Below, in pieces: positions 15,892-24,318 of a stretch of DNA of 44,404 nucleotides (position 1 is the stretch's first letter; each line of letters opens with the position of its first letter). A program made the translations under genes and the position numbers. The notes below the pieces were generated by a model. It did no database searches. It worked only from the letters and a program-made list of their open reading frames with translations, and was not told where the DNA came from. Origin of the DNA: a virus; the IMG/VR virus record IMGVR_UViG_3300009537_000039, positions 1 to 44,404 of that record; one strand, written 5' to 3'.

Positions 15892-16653
15892 TCAGCCCTT
15901 CCCAATCGCACGCCAGCAATCGCCAGCAGCAATCTCATCCATGGTCCATTGATTCGCGGCCAGCCATGCGGCCCACTCTACTCGTCCCGGGGGAGTCCGC
16001 GGGAAGCGGACCTCGGAAACGGAGCCGGAGCCGAGTAGCCGTCCAGCGCAGGGACCCGTGCAGATGACCGGGATGCCTGCGCAGAGGGCCTCGACCGCAG
16101 CGTTGGACGTGTAGGTGACCATGCACCAAGCGCCCTCCAGGTCCTCGGACAGCGGGCAGCCTCGCCCCTCGCCGAGTTCCCTGCACCGCACGCGGATTGG
16201 TCGCCGAGAGTGGCGCTTGATGTCCTCCAGGACCGCTTGCAGCCATCGGTCTGCGTCGAAACCGATGAGCCCCGCGTAAATCCGGTCAGGAGGGCAGACG
16301 AGGATGTGGTCCCCCGTCGTCCTCCATGGCCTGATCTTGACCCCGAGGGCCTCGAACCGAAGACGGCTCGCAGGCGCGGATCGGTGCTCTGTCCCGTCGA
16401 GCTGGAGCGTCCCGCGCGTGATTCGGTAGTAGCGGAAGCGACCGAAGTAGGCGTGATCCCCGTACCACCAGTCTCGGCCCTCGCCGATGACCTGCTGGAG
16501 CTGGCTCCAGAGCGAGGGGGAGCCGAAGAGCGCGACCGGCCCGGGCCGGAGTTGCCCATCCTCGACGAGCAAGCCGCCGCACCCCTCGGAGAAGGCTCGG
16601 CACCATAGAGGCGAGGTCTTCTCCCTGGGAGCCGAGTAGCAGATTGGCCTCAC
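15892..16653 (-). CDS. Putative capsule-type glycosyltransferase (KpsC/KpsS-like)
   Basis: A 253-residue protein with the pattern of the C-terminal half of GT-B glycosyltransferases found in capsule loci: DHILVCPPDRIYAGL, then W-L-Q-A-V-L-E-D-I-K, R-x-R-P-I-R-V-R and the diagnostic MVTYTSNAAVEALCAGIPVICTG (nucleotide-sugar site), ending with W-x-x-A-x-x-Q-W-x-x-D-E-I. The closest pattern I know is the KpsC/KpsS beta-Kdo transferases; with kdsA in the same operon, a Kdo-using enzyme is an attractive inference but is not proven. It overlaps the upstream gene by ATGA. Confidence 0.65.
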   Translation of the reverse strand: MRPICYSAPREKTSPLWCRAFSEGCGGLLVEDGQLRPGPVALFGSPSLWSQLQQVIGEGRDWWYGDHAYFGRFRYYRITRGTLQLDGTEHRSAPASRLRFEALGVKIRPWRTTGDHILVCPPDRIYAGLIGFDADRWLQAVLEDIKRHSRRPIRVRCRELGEGRGCPLSEDLEGAWCMVTYTSNAAVEALCAGIPVICTGPCAGRLLGSGSVSEVRFPRTPPGRVEWAAWLAANQWTMDEIAAGDCWRAIGKG

Positions 16654-17279
16654 GCGAGCTCTCTCTCATAGGTCGAGAACGGGAACGCCCGGACGGCGCT
16701 CTGGGGGTTGGCGTTGACGACCTCGACTCCGTCGGGGAGATGCTCTGCGATCTGGTCGACGGCTCGGGCCCAGGTTGGGTAGTGAACGAATCCGAACTCG
16801 ACCTCCGCGGGCGCGTAGGTGTCGTGCCAGTGGCTTCGCTGCCGGACCGAGGGAGGATTCAGGTCGTAGCCGAGGAGCACGATGCGGCGGGCGCCCTTGA
16901 GAATGGCCAGGCTGATTGCTCCGAATCCCGAGTGCTTGCCGTCGGCGACCGCCTCGGGGTCGAGGCTGACGATCTGGTTGTGGTCTCGGCGCAAGTAGGT
17001 CGCCCCCGGGATCGGGCCGTCCTCGGGGGAGGCGTCCATGGCCAGGTAGACCTCCCGCTCCTTGGCTTGCAGAGCGATCTCCGTGCGGTAGCGCTTGGCG
17101 AAGAGGTTGTCGCGAGAGAAGAGAGCGTCGGAATCGACTTGGAAGGCTGCGGCGTTGACGGAGAGGACGTGCCCCTTGGACCGTAGCCCCTCGAGGTCAT
17201 GACCTCTGAGCGATGGCCCGCCCCCGATGACGAAGACTGGGCGTTCGCTCCACCAAGGGGGGAGGACGCGCCCGGGCAT
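16650..17279 (-). CDS. DUF115 / MptE-like or GT42-like Rossmann-type protein
   Basis: A 209-residue product, counted from the ATG at 17279, which lies 7 bases after the upstream stop; a start at 17315 (221 residues) overlapping that gene is possible. The core begins PVFVIGGGPSLRGHDLE, with S-V-N-A-A-A-F and a D-x-L-F-S-R-D segment, then KHSGFGAISLAILKGARRIVLLGYDLN and a C-terminal V-V-N-A-N-P-Q-S-A-V. The G-G-G-P-S-L and G-x-x-A-I-x-L-A-x-x-x-G motifs are shared by DUF115/MptE-like proteins and GT42 sialyltransferases. It opens the glycan cassette, directly behind the adaptor gene. Activity is unassigned; a sugar transferase is plausible. Confidence 0.65.
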   Translation of the reverse strand: MPGRVLPPWWSERPVFVIGGGPSLRGHDLEGLRSKGHVLSVNAAAFQVDSDALFSRDNLFAKRYRTEIALQAKEREVYLAMDASPEDGPIPGATYLRRDHNQIVSLDPEAVADGKHSGFGAISLAILKGARRIVLLGYDLNPPSVRQRSHWHDTYAPAEVEFGFVHYPTWARAVDQIAEHLPDGVEVVNANPQSAVRAFPFSTYERELA

Positions 17280-17286
17280 AGAGTCG

Positions 17287-17721
17287 CTACAAGGTCGGGT
17301 CGTCCTCGAACTCATCCTCGTTGCCGACGTGCCTGAACTGGTCGCGGCGGGCCCATGGCTCGACCCGGTCGGTGTCCGCGTTCACGGTGTCCTTGCGGTC
17401 CTTGGAGATTCCGCCTGCCAGGGGTGGGGACCTGAGGGATAGCTCCCGGCGCAGGCGACTCGCCATTGCCGTGTAGTTCTCCTGGAGCTCCTTGTAGCTG
17501 ACGTTGAGGTCGCCGACGGACTTGGTGGCCTTGCGGGCGTACTTGGCAGCGAGGCCCTGGGCTGCCGCTATGGCCGCGCCCTCCTTGGTGCCGTGCTCGC
17601 TGATGAGCGAGGCGATGAGCTCGTCGGAGATCTGGGGGTCCGAGGAGTCGATGTCGCCGATGGCGAAGCGGACCCAGTCACGGTCGGAGGTATCAACCGC
17701 CTCGGTGAAGGTCCAGGTCAC
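17287..17721 (-). CDS. Head-tail adaptor protein (gp6-like)
   Basis: A 144-residue protein of the head-tail connector adaptor type (HK97 gp6/SPP1 gp15-like): an N-terminal W-T-F-T-E-A-V, then D-W-V-R-F-A-I-G-D-I-D-S-S-D-P-Q-I-S-D-E-L-I, followed by helices with A-A-A-Q-G-L-A-A-K-Y-A-R and a Y-x-x-M-A-S-R-L-R segment. Adaptors form the ring under the portal. The GTG start has AGGAGG upstream. It is separated from its expected partner, the head closure gene (12578-12910), by the 4.4-kb glycan cassette. Confidence 0.85.
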   Translation of the reverse strand: MTWTFTEAVDTSDRDWVRFAIGDIDSSDPQISDELIASLISEHGTKEGAAIAAAQGLAAKYARKATKSVGDLNVSYKELQENYTAMASRLRRELSLRSPPLAGGISKDRKDTVNADTDRVEPWARRDQFRHVGNEDEFEDDPTL

Positions 17722-17731
17722 GCGGGGCCTC

Positions 17732-18235
17732 CTACACGTTGAGGTCGGTGTCGGGGCCGCCGGTATGCGTCAGGTCCGCCGAGGGCTTCACGACGATCTC
17801 GCCTGCCCCGCTTCCGCCTGTTTCCGAAGACCCTAGTAGCTCCTTGAGCTTCGCGGCCTCTTCGTTCGAGATCTTAGGGGCCCCCGAGAGCTCTTCGAGC
17901 TTGGAGGCCGCCTCGTCCTTGGTGAACGTGCCCAGCTCCTCGATGACCTCTCCGCGAACGTCCAGGATGCGGTAGCGACCGCCTCCGACGTGCTTGGAGC
18001 TGTAGGCCGGGGGCTGCTCGAGCCGTTCGGGAGCCAGCGGGTGAGAAGCGGCGATGATGAAGCTTGTCTTGGTCAGGTCCCGGTAGCGCTGAACCAGGTC
18101 CTGATCGGGGTTCTTCTCCAGGGGGAACGGATCCCCGCGCCGGAGGCTCTTGGCCTTCCAGGTCATTGCCTGGGCGACCAGATACTCGGCGCGGGGATCG
18201 AACTCTGCCGGGAGGTGTGCCGGTCGGAAGAGCAT
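17732..18235 (-). CDS. Hypothetical head-region protein
   Basis: A 167-residue protein with GGAGG before the ATG at 18235. The N-terminal part contains M-L-F-R-P-A-H-L-P-A-E-F and R-G-D-P-F-P; the middle has G-G-G-R-Y-R-I-L-D-V-R-G-E-V-I-E-E-L and a C-terminal helix N-E-E-A-A-K-L-K-E-L-L that looks like a small HeH/LEM-type fold. Position between major capsid protein and adaptor is often occupied by small hypothetical or decoration-type proteins. No function is assigned. Confidence 0.65.
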   Translation of the reverse strand: MLFRPAHLPAEFDPRAEYLVAQAMTWKAKSLRRGDPFPLEKNPDQDLVQRYRDLTKTSFIIAASHPLAPERLEQPPAYSSKHVGGGRYRILDVRGEVIEELGTFTKDEAASKLEELSGAPKISNEEAAKLKELLGSSETGGSGAGEIVVKPSADLTHTGGPDTDLNV

Positions 18236-18251
18236 TCATTCCCTCCAGGGA

Positions 18252-19286
18252 TTACTCGACGATGCCGCCGAAGAAGTAGCCGAGGTCCGCGGAGACCTTC
18301 TTGAACTGGAAGTAGGACTCGATCTCGATGCGCCGAGCCGTGGTGTTGGCCACGGGCCCTCGCATGATCCGGGTCCCCTCGCTGCTGAGGCCGAGGTTCC
18401 GTCCGTTCCAGGTGAAGGTGTAGCCGGCGCTGGGGGTGTAGCGGCCCGGGTTGGGGGCTCGGTAGGCCAGCAGCGCGTTCTTGCCGCCGATGAACGAGTG
18501 GGCGTTGGTCTGGCCCTCGTCCGCGGTGTTCTGGATCGACTTCATGATGAGAATCTCATCGACCTCGAAGATGGCGGCGATGGCTGCCTTGAGCAGGATC
18601 GCGGGGGAGTCGGGTCCGACGCCTCCGGACTGCGTGATGCGAGCCAGCAGCGCCGCGTGGTTCTTGAGGATCTCCCAGACCTCGTAGCCGACGACGAGGA
18701 CGTTGGGCTCGAAGCCGGTGCTCTGGAGCACGTACTTCTTGCCCTGGGCGACGTCCTTGATCGGGGTCGAGCTGGCGTCGCTCCAGTACACCTTGTCGTT
18801 GTTCGCGGCGCTGGTGGGGTCGAAGGACGCGGACGCGGACGCGGCACCGTCGACGTCGAAGGTCCAGGTGTCCCCGGGGGCACCGGCGGTGAAGTAGTTC
18901 GTCACCCAGAGGTTCTCCCGCAGCAGCAGGTCCTTGAGGGTGACGAAGTCCGTGGCCTCGCGGTCGAGATCGAAGACCTCGTCCGAATCGGCCTCGTCAA
19001 CCTCGTCGATGTCCTTGTGGAACGCGTAGCGCTCGCAGTAGAAATTCGGGGTCGTGTCGACGGTCCACCCGCCACCGGCGCTCTCGGCTCCGGGTCCGCG
19101 GACCTTCATCTCGTCCTTGTTCCAGTACCCTCGGTCGAACTCGGCGTACTTGTTCGACCGCTTGGGGCTGGAGACGTTCGGGAAGACCCGACCGGCGATG
19201 AAGTGGTCCTTGGGCTGCCGGTACGCGACCGACAGGTTGCCGAGCAGGGTGTCGACGTGGAGGTTGTTCCTCACGGGATTCGGCAT
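18252..19286 (-). CDS. Major capsid protein (HK97 fold)
   Basis: A 344-residue capsid protein. The N-terminal part (V-D-T-L-L-G-N-L-S-V-A-Y, F-I-A-G-R-V-F-P-N-V, then R-S-N-K-Y-A-E-F-D) and D-x-x-A-T-D-F-V-T-L-K-D segment of the E-loop/helix region, and the later L-V-V-G-Y-E-V-W-E-I-L-K-N-H helix, fit the family of HK97-fold capsids in DUF2190-containing phages. It is the right size for a capsid protein made without a long delta domain, since a separate scaffold-like gene lies upstream. It has an AAGGAA ribosome binding site and is flanked by DUF2190 and head-tail genes. Confidence 0.88.
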   Translation of the reverse strand: MPNPVRNNLHVDTLLGNLSVAYRQPKDHFIAGRVFPNVSSPKRSNKYAEFDRGYWNKDEMKVRGPGAESAGGGWTVDTTPNFYCERYAFHKDIDEVDEADSDEVFDLDREATDFVTLKDLLLRENLWVTNYFTAGAPGDTWTFDVDGAASASASFDPTSAANNDKVYWSDASSTPIKDVAQGKKYVLQSTGFEPNVLVVGYEVWEILKNHAALLARITQSGGVGPDSPAILLKAAIAAIFEVDEILIMKSIQNTADEGQTNAHSFIGGKNALLAYRAPNPGRYTPSAGYTFTWNGRNLGLSSEGTRIMRGPVANTTARRIEIESYFQFKKVSADLGYFFGGIVE

Positions 19287-19317
19287 GACTCAGATTCCTT
19301 CCGTGGTCAGGTCCGGA

Positions 19318-19701
19318 TCAGTTCCCGGCTGCCTTCTGCAGGTTGCCGAGGTTCAGCTGGACGGAGATGATGGAGCCGTCGCCGGAGGCTGCCTCGAGGG
19401 CCTTGCCTGCGGGGACGTCTCCGGAGCCGATGGTCACGGCCTTGCCGCTCGCGTCCGGGGTGATGAGGGCGCCGGCCGCGACTGCCGCGCCGGCCTCCAC
19501 CTTGGAGATCCCGCCGAAGGCGATGGTGGCGCCTCGGCCCTGGGCCGCGGGAGCGTTCTGGAGCACGCCGTCGGAGCGGGCCCCGGCACCGGCCGCTGCT
19601 ACCTGGCCCGAGCTATTGACCGCCATGAGGCGGTACTGGGAGCTCGAGAGGTCCGCGGAAGCCGGGTGGGTGACGGTCTGGAGCTTTGCTTCGTACGCCA
19701 T
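19318..19701 (-). CDS. DUF2190 family capsid decoration protein
   Basis: A 127-residue protein with the DUF2190 pattern: small, Gly/Ala-rich beta repeats (G-V-L-Q-N-A-P-A-A-Q-G, A-T-I-A-F-G-G-I-S-K-V-E-A-G-A-A-V), then A-x-G-A-L-I-T-P-D-x-x-G-K-A-V and G-K-A-L-E-A-A-S-G-D-G-S-I-I-S-V-Q-L. Some family members decorate capsids as trimers. It precedes the capsid gene and follows the scaffold gene. GGAGGG precedes the ATG at 19701. Confidence 0.85.
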   Translation of the reverse strand: MAYEAKLQTVTHPASADLSSSQYRLMAVNSSGQVAAAGAGARSDGVLQNAPAAQGRGATIAFGGISKVEAGAAVAAGALITPDASGKAVTIGSGDVPAGKALEAASGDGSIISVQLNLGNLQKAAGN

Positions 19702-19707
19702 GATCGT

Positions 19708-20688
19708 TCATCCCTCCTGGTGGGTCTGGACGACGTGCTCGTTGTACGCCGCCTTGTTCTCCCGGATCGCCTTCTCGAGCACCTGATGCTCCGGCATTTC
19801 GGGGTTGGACTTGCGGATCTCCTCCGCGGCCTTCTTGATCGTGTCGGATCCTCCGGTCTCGACGTTCCGGTTGTGGCCGGCGCTCTCGAAGAGCTTCGAG
19901 ACACGGGCCTGCTCGGCGAGCGCCTTGAAGGTCTCGACGATCTCCTCGGCCTGTTCGGGAGCGGCCTTCCGGAGCTTGACGACCTGCTTGGCGAACTCGG
20001 GGACGGAGACGACGGAATCGAGGCTGGCGAACTCGGTCTCCGCCTTGCGGATGTCCTCGGTCTCCTGCATCTTGGCGATCTTCTCGTTCTGATCGTCCAG
20101 GGCCTTGCCGAGCTTCTCGAGCTGGCCGGCCATGTCCGGGCCCTCGTCGGATCCGTCGGACTGGTCGGACTTGGAGAACTTCGACATGAACGCGTAGCGC
20201 TCCTTGTCGCCCATCCGGTCGAATTCCTTCTGGAGGCTCTTCGGGAGCTTCTCGCGGAAGGCGCTCATCTGACCGCCCTTCTCGAGCTGCTCGCGGAGCT
20301 CCGAATTCTCCTTGGTGAGAGTCTGGATCTGCTCACCCTGTTCCTCGAGCCGCTTCGACAGGCTTTCGAGGGTGGGCTGCTTCTCGTTCTTGTCCACGTT
20401 CGCCTCCTGGCCTCCGGGGTCCGGACTCGGATCCCGGTTCTCGGCGCCACCATCGGCGGCCTTGTTCAGTTCGTCGTCCTTCGACACTTCGTCTCCCCAT
20501 TCGATCCCGAGGAACTCAGTCAGGCGCTTGACCAGCCCGACCCTCTCGTCGCGCTCCATCCTATCACACTCGTTTCCTTTGGATGATTCGGAGCCCTTCT
20601 TGGTCAGGACAACCTTGGCGTGCTTGTTGGCAGGACGGTCGACCAGACTGACTTCTTCGACTTCGAGGTCTTCGAGCTTCGTCGCCAT
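19708..20688 (-). CDS. Putative capsid scaffolding protein
   Basis: A 326-residue protein. The start at 20688 overlaps the protease stop (TGATG) with GAGGAAG upstream; an ATG at 20760 would lie within the protease gene. The N-terminus carries the E-V-S-L-V-D-R-P-A-N-K-H-A motif seen at the start of many phage proteins that follow XkdF-type proteases. The rest is charged, Glu/Lys/Gln-rich and coiled-coil (about residues 95-330), as in scaffolds. Its place between protease and DUF2190/capsid, and its composition, support a scaffold that is digested during maturation. Confidence 0.75.
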   Translation of the reverse strand: MATKLEDLEVEEVSLVDRPANKHAKVVLTKKGSESSKGNECDRMERDERVGLVKRLTEFLGIEWGDEVSKDDELNKAADGGAENRDPSPDPGGQEANVDKNEKQPTLESLSKRLEEQGEQIQTLTKENSELREQLEKGGQMSAFREKLPKSLQKEFDRMGDKERYAFMSKFSKSDQSDGSDEGPDMAGQLEKLGKALDDQNEKIAKMQETEDIRKAETEFASLDSVVSVPEFAKQVVKLRKAAPEQAEEIVETFKALAEQARVSKLFESAGHNRNVETGGSDTIKKAAEEIRKSNPEMPEHQVLEKAIRENKAAYNEHVVQTHQEG

Positions 20689-21770
20689 CAGATCTTCCTC
20701 CTGCGGCCGAGCCCTCCGATGGAAAAGCCCGGAAGATTCCCTTGTTTGGCGTCGCTCCAAACGCCATCATCACGAACCTTGACGCCTCCGAACCATCCTA
20801 CCACGCCAAGGTCAATCCCCAGCGCGCTTTGGAGGTCCTTCGAGAATACGATCGACTCGACGACGTCTCCGAGACGTCGGCCCTTGTGCATCAGCTTCGC
20901 AGCACGCGACTCGAGCATGAACTTGTGGGCCGTCTGGAGCAGCTGGTCCTCGTCAATCGCATCGCCCTGGGAGTCGATGACCTGGACGCCGTCTTTCTCG
21001 ATCGGAGAGAACCAGCCATAGACGACTCGGTGCTCCCGGTCGACCTTGACCACGCGTCCGCGGAGGGAGAGGTCGAGGTCTCGGCCGGTCTTGAGGACGA
21101 AGCCCTCCTCCATCGGCTGGTTGCTCGCCTTGATGAACTCGGTCGGTGCCGCGGTCGTCGCGTGCGCCTGCTTCTCGGTCGCGGTGTAGCTCATGATCGG
21201 TCGCCAGATCTCGGGACCGAAGAGCAGCTCTCCGTCGAAGGCCTGGACGCGGCTGATGTCGAGCCCATCGGTCTTGTAGGTGATCGTGACGTGGGGCTTG
21301 TAGCCTTGGTGCCCGTGCTCCGCGCCGGCGGCGACCAACTCCCGGTGTCGATCCTCAAGCTCGGGGGATCGGAAACGGAGGACGACGGCCCCTTCATCAC
21401 CCAGGGAGTGAACGAAGCGAGCTCCCCCGGAAGGTACCCGGACGGTCTCGTGCGGCGACTGAGGCAGCTCGAACCATGGGACCTCCCGACGTGAATAGAC
21501 GATGGTCGCGTGGAGCTTCTCGGGGATGATGACGCTCGTGAACCCTTGCGAGCGGGCCCAGCCGATAAACGCCTTCGGGTTGAGCAGCGGACGGCTCACG
21601 TACAGCGAGTACATCCCGCTCTCCGCTCCCTTCGCCACGCGCTGATCCCAGAAGGAGACACCCACGCGGAAGCGCTGAGCCTGGTCGGGGTAGTCCCGCT
21701 GGGCCTCCGCGCTGGCCATGAAACGGTTGATGAAGGCGTTCCTGCTCTCGCCGGAGCGTGGTCTGGGCAT
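20688..21770 (-). CDS. Acb1-like 2H phosphoesterase fused to XkdF-type prohead protease
   Basis: A 360-residue, three-part protein. Residues 1-45 hold an S-G-E-S-R-N-A-F-I-N-R-F-M motif. Residues about 53-168 match anti-CBASS Acb1-type 2H phosphoesterases, which cut cyclic-oligonucleotide alarm signals: S-L-Y-V-S-R-P-L-L-N, H-A-T (H87, T89; EKLHATIVYSRREVPW), L-G-D-E-G-A-V-V-L-R-F and H-V-T (H160, T162; YKPHVTITYK). Residues 243-360 match XkdF: H-R-V-V-Y-G-W-F-S-P, D-S-Q-G-D, L-M-H (H295), V-E-S (S306), W-F-G-G-V-K, L-P-G-F-S-I-G-G. The start at 21770 overlaps the previous stop. Function as both defence blocker and maturation protease is inferred from motifs. Confidence 0.82.
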   Translation of the reverse strand: MPRPRSGESRNAFINRFMASAEAQRDYPDQAQRFRVGVSFWDQRVAKGAESGMYSLYVSRPLLNPKAFIGWARSQGFTSVIIPEKLHATIVYSRREVPWFELPQSPHETVRVPSGGARFVHSLGDEGAVVLRFRSPELEDRHRELVAAGAEHGHQGYKPHVTITYKTDGLDISRVQAFDGELLFGPEIWRPIMSYTATEKQAHATTAAPTEFIKASNQPMEEGFVLKTGRDLDLSLRGRVVKVDREHRVVYGWFSPIEKDGVQVIDSQGDAIDEDQLLQTAHKFMLESRAAKLMHKGRRLGDVVESIVFSKDLQSALGIDLGVVGWFGGVKVRDDGVWSDAKQGNLPGFSIGGLGRRRKI

Positions 21771-22924
21771 CAGAGACTCTCCCTCCGGTAGCGCTTGGCC
21801 TCGGGGTCGTAGACCAACGGCGAATCGGTGAACATCAGAGCGATGGTACAACGCTCGTTGATGTCGAAGCCTGGCTCTCCGGATTCACCTGGTCCCATAA
21901 CCGGGCCGACGGGAGTCTTGAACGGTTCGTTCAGCCGGACTCCCTCGGGGTTCATCAGCGGAACCGCAGCGTGGTCATCCCGCAGTCGCTCATCGGCGGT
22001 GACGACCCAGATGCGTCGGGTGTCCTCGAGGTCGAGGAGCCCTTGATCGACCGCTTGACCCCAGATTGCCTTCTGGCCTTGCTGGAATGCCCGGTGGGTC
22101 TCAGTTCGGGCTATGTCCATGGCGCGCCGGTTGATGAGTCGCTGGGCGTAGGTCTCGACCAGCTTGTTGACGCGCCCGGAGCTCTCGCCGCCCGCCATGA
22201 AGATCGACCGGGACTGCTGCTGCTCGGTTGCGGAGAGGCGTCGCCGGTGGGGAGGAGTCTCCGACGGGCTGCCGAGCTCCCCGGTCTCGAGCTGGCGTCG
22301 GTAGTTGCCCACGAACCGGGCTTGGTTGGGCGTCAACCCGATTGACTCACGGACCTCTCGGGCGACCTTGCGGAAGGGCCTACCCTCTTCCATTCCGCGT
22401 AGGACCGAGACGCGGATCGCCTCGCGAGAGACATCGTCGATGTGCTTGATCTGGCCGGGAAGGTGGTTGCGCAGATAGGTGACTGCCTCGGGGTTGGTCA
22501 GGTCCAAGCTCGCGACCAGCTTGGCCCGGACCGGGCCGAGCTGCCTTGTTCCGGCCCCGCCCCCGGCCCGCAGCGTATCGCCGAGGACATCGACCATGGA
22601 CGGCTCACCAGGCGTGAGGCCTACTCCTTGGAGCAAGGGCCCGATTCCATCGCCATAGGCCAGGCGGACGGCCTCGCTGATTGCCTGGGATGCGATGGCC
22701 TCGGTCACGAGCTGAAAGGGGAACGATGCCCGCCTCTGCGCCACGGCTCTCCCGAAGGCGGCTGCTACCTGCGGCTCGAAGACTCCGAGGGCCTCTTGGT
22801 AGTCTCGCGCCGCCAGCAGGTCGGACTTCCTCTGCCGGCCTGTGAATCGCAAGCGGCTCGCTGCCCGCTGTCTCCGGCGCCGGCCGGTGTCCTGCTTGCG
22901 AAACCGGACGCGGAATCGGGTCAC
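21770..22924 (-). CDS. Minor head protein (phage Mu F / SPP1 gp7-like)
   Basis: A 384-residue protein. The N-terminus is very basic; the middle is helical. The conserved C-terminal part fits phage head morphogenesis proteins: R-A-M-D-I-A-R-T-E-T-H-R-A, then R-R-I-W-V-V-T-A-D-E-R-L-R-D-D-H-A-A, and a closing E-R-C-T-I-A-L-M motif that in family members forms the zinc-like cluster with C/H. It directly follows the portal gene (ATGA overlap), the usual place. Such proteins are packaged in small numbers with the portal. Confidence 0.85.
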   Translation of the reverse strand: MTRFRVRFRKQDTGRRRRQRAASRLRFTGRQRKSDLLAARDYQEALGVFEPQVAAAFGRAVAQRRASFPFQLVTEAIASQAISEAVRLAYGDGIGPLLQGVGLTPGEPSMVDVLGDTLRAGGGAGTRQLGPVRAKLVASLDLTNPEAVTYLRNHLPGQIKHIDDVSREAIRVSVLRGMEEGRPFRKVAREVRESIGLTPNQARFVGNYRRQLETGELGSPSETPPHRRRLSATEQQQSRSIFMAGGESSGRVNKLVETYAQRLINRRAMDIARTETHRAFQQGQKAIWGQAVDQGLLDLEDTRRIWVVTADERLRDDHAAVPLMNPEGVRLNEPFKTPVGPVMGPGESGEPGFDINERCTIALMFTDSPLVYDPEAKRYRRESL

Positions 22925-24288
22925 AGTGCTGGCTCCTCCTCGGGCTCTGCCTCCTCGGTCGGCTGCCCCTGCGGTCGCGGAGCCCCCATGACCGGCCCTG
23001 TCTCAGGTAGCCCGAGCATCTCCCGAATCTTGACCTCGTCGAGCTCTGACCCGGGCATGATCAGCCCAGCAGCGACCATCTTAACGACGGCGTCGGCCCA
23101 GCGCTGAATGTCGACCTTCTCGATGTCCGAGGGAGTCATGGTGGGCGTCTCCGCAGGATTCCACCCGTTGAGGGCCCAGACCCGCGTGAGGAGGTGTCGA
23201 TTCAGGACCGCGGCGATGGACTTGAGCCAGGCTCCGAGGGCTGTGGCGAAGAGCTCGGTCTTGTCGCTCGAGAGAGCAAAGCTCCCGTGGGCCTGCGAGC
23301 CGAGCATGATGAAGTCGGCGAGGAGCGCCTGGAGGATCTCCCGGGAGTAGCGCATGATGATCTCGTTGGTGTTGAACTGCCGGCTGCCGGCCGCGGACAT
23401 GAGCGAGACCTCGTGCGTCTTGTTCCCTTTTTCGTCGTATTCGAGGGGGAAGGCGATATAGGCCTGCTCGTCGGACTTGAGGTTCTCCCCGACCTTCTGC
23501 CACGCCGCCATCGTCGCTTTGATGTCGTCGGACGCGTCGGCCTTGAAGAGCTCCGGAGGAAGCTCGAACTTGGGGATCCCAGCCAGGTCGCGCTCGGCTC
23601 CTATGGCCTCGGCCTCCTGGATGTTCTTCCGGTACCACCAGCTGACGTAGATCGTCCGAAGGGCGCTCCGGCCCTCGGGGTTCCCGAGCCTCGAGGTGGT
23701 CCGGAATAGCAAGAGCTTCTCGATGGGGATGTAGAGACGACCGAAGCCTCTGCCTGTCGGGACCGAGCCTGCTGGGGGTAGCTGGTAGACACCGCGCAGC
23801 CCATCGTCCTCCTCCTCGAAGTCCCACTCGTCGATGGTCTCCTGGCCTCGAGGGGCGAGCTTGCGGATTCCTATGCGGCCGTCGGTGTGCCGACTCCGTC
23901 GCGTAGGGTCACGTTCCAGCGGGCCGACGCGACGCTTGTAGACGATCTCGAAGAGCGAGAAGCCGTATGCAATCTTGGTCAAGCACTCCGACATGAAGTC
24001 CTCGAAGGTGTGGCTCATGTCCTGGAAGAGCGAGGTGGCGAACTCGGCTTGGAAGACATGGAGAGGGTCCTCGGAGAAAGGCACCGCGTCCCATCCGACG
24101 TTCCGCAGGAGCATCTCCACGGCGAACAGGACCGAGCCGATGACGGCGTCGTTGTCGGCCATCTCCCGGAAAACCCGTCGGCCCTTGAGCCCGTCGAGTT
24201 GCCGCAGCCATTCCTCGTAGATCCGTCCGCCCTGTCGGTTGAGCCCGGTCAAGCCCAGCTCGCCCAGCCGTCGGCCCCTCGGTGCCAC
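22921..24288 (-). CDS. Portal protein (gp29/DUF935-like)
   Basis: A 455-residue portal protein of the Mu gp29-like/DUF935 type: R-E-M-A-D-N-D-A-V-I-G-S-V-L-F-A-V-E near the start, R-S-A-L-R-T-I-Y-V-S-W-W-Y-R-K-N in the middle, an I-M-R-Y-S-R-E-I-L-Q-A-L-L-A-D-F segment and the P-x-T-P-S-D-I-E-K-V-D-I-Q-R-W-A-D-A-V region near the C-terminus. Portals form the dodecameric ring through which DNA enters and leaves. The GTG start at 24288 has GGAGGG upstream. It follows TerL with a 30-base gap. Confidence 0.88.
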   Translation of the reverse strand: MAPRGRRLGELGLTGLNRQGGRIYEEWLRQLDGLKGRRVFREMADNDAVIGSVLFAVEMLLRNVGWDAVPFSEDPLHVFQAEFATSLFQDMSHTFEDFMSECLTKIAYGFSLFEIVYKRRVGPLERDPTRRSRHTDGRIGIRKLAPRGQETIDEWDFEEEDDGLRGVYQLPPAGSVPTGRGFGRLYIPIEKLLLFRTTSRLGNPEGRSALRTIYVSWWYRKNIQEAEAIGAERDLAGIPKFELPPELFKADASDDIKATMAAWQKVGENLKSDEQAYIAFPLEYDEKGNKTHEVSLMSAAGSRQFNTNEIIMRYSREILQALLADFIMLGSQAHGSFALSSDKTELFATALGAWLKSIAAVLNRHLLTRVWALNGWNPAETPTMTPSDIEKVDIQRWADAVVKMVAAGLIMPGSELDEVKIREMLGLPETGPVMGAPRPQGQPTEEAEPEEEPAL

Positions 24289-24318
24289 GGTGACTCCCTC
24301 CGGTCTGCCTCCAGCCTA

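Noticed and set aside
19054-20586. Plus-strand open frame of 510 codons opposite capsid and scaffold genes
   Set aside because: Leu/Gly/Val-rich antisense shadow of a Glu/Lys-rich scaffold; no supporting start or family pattern.
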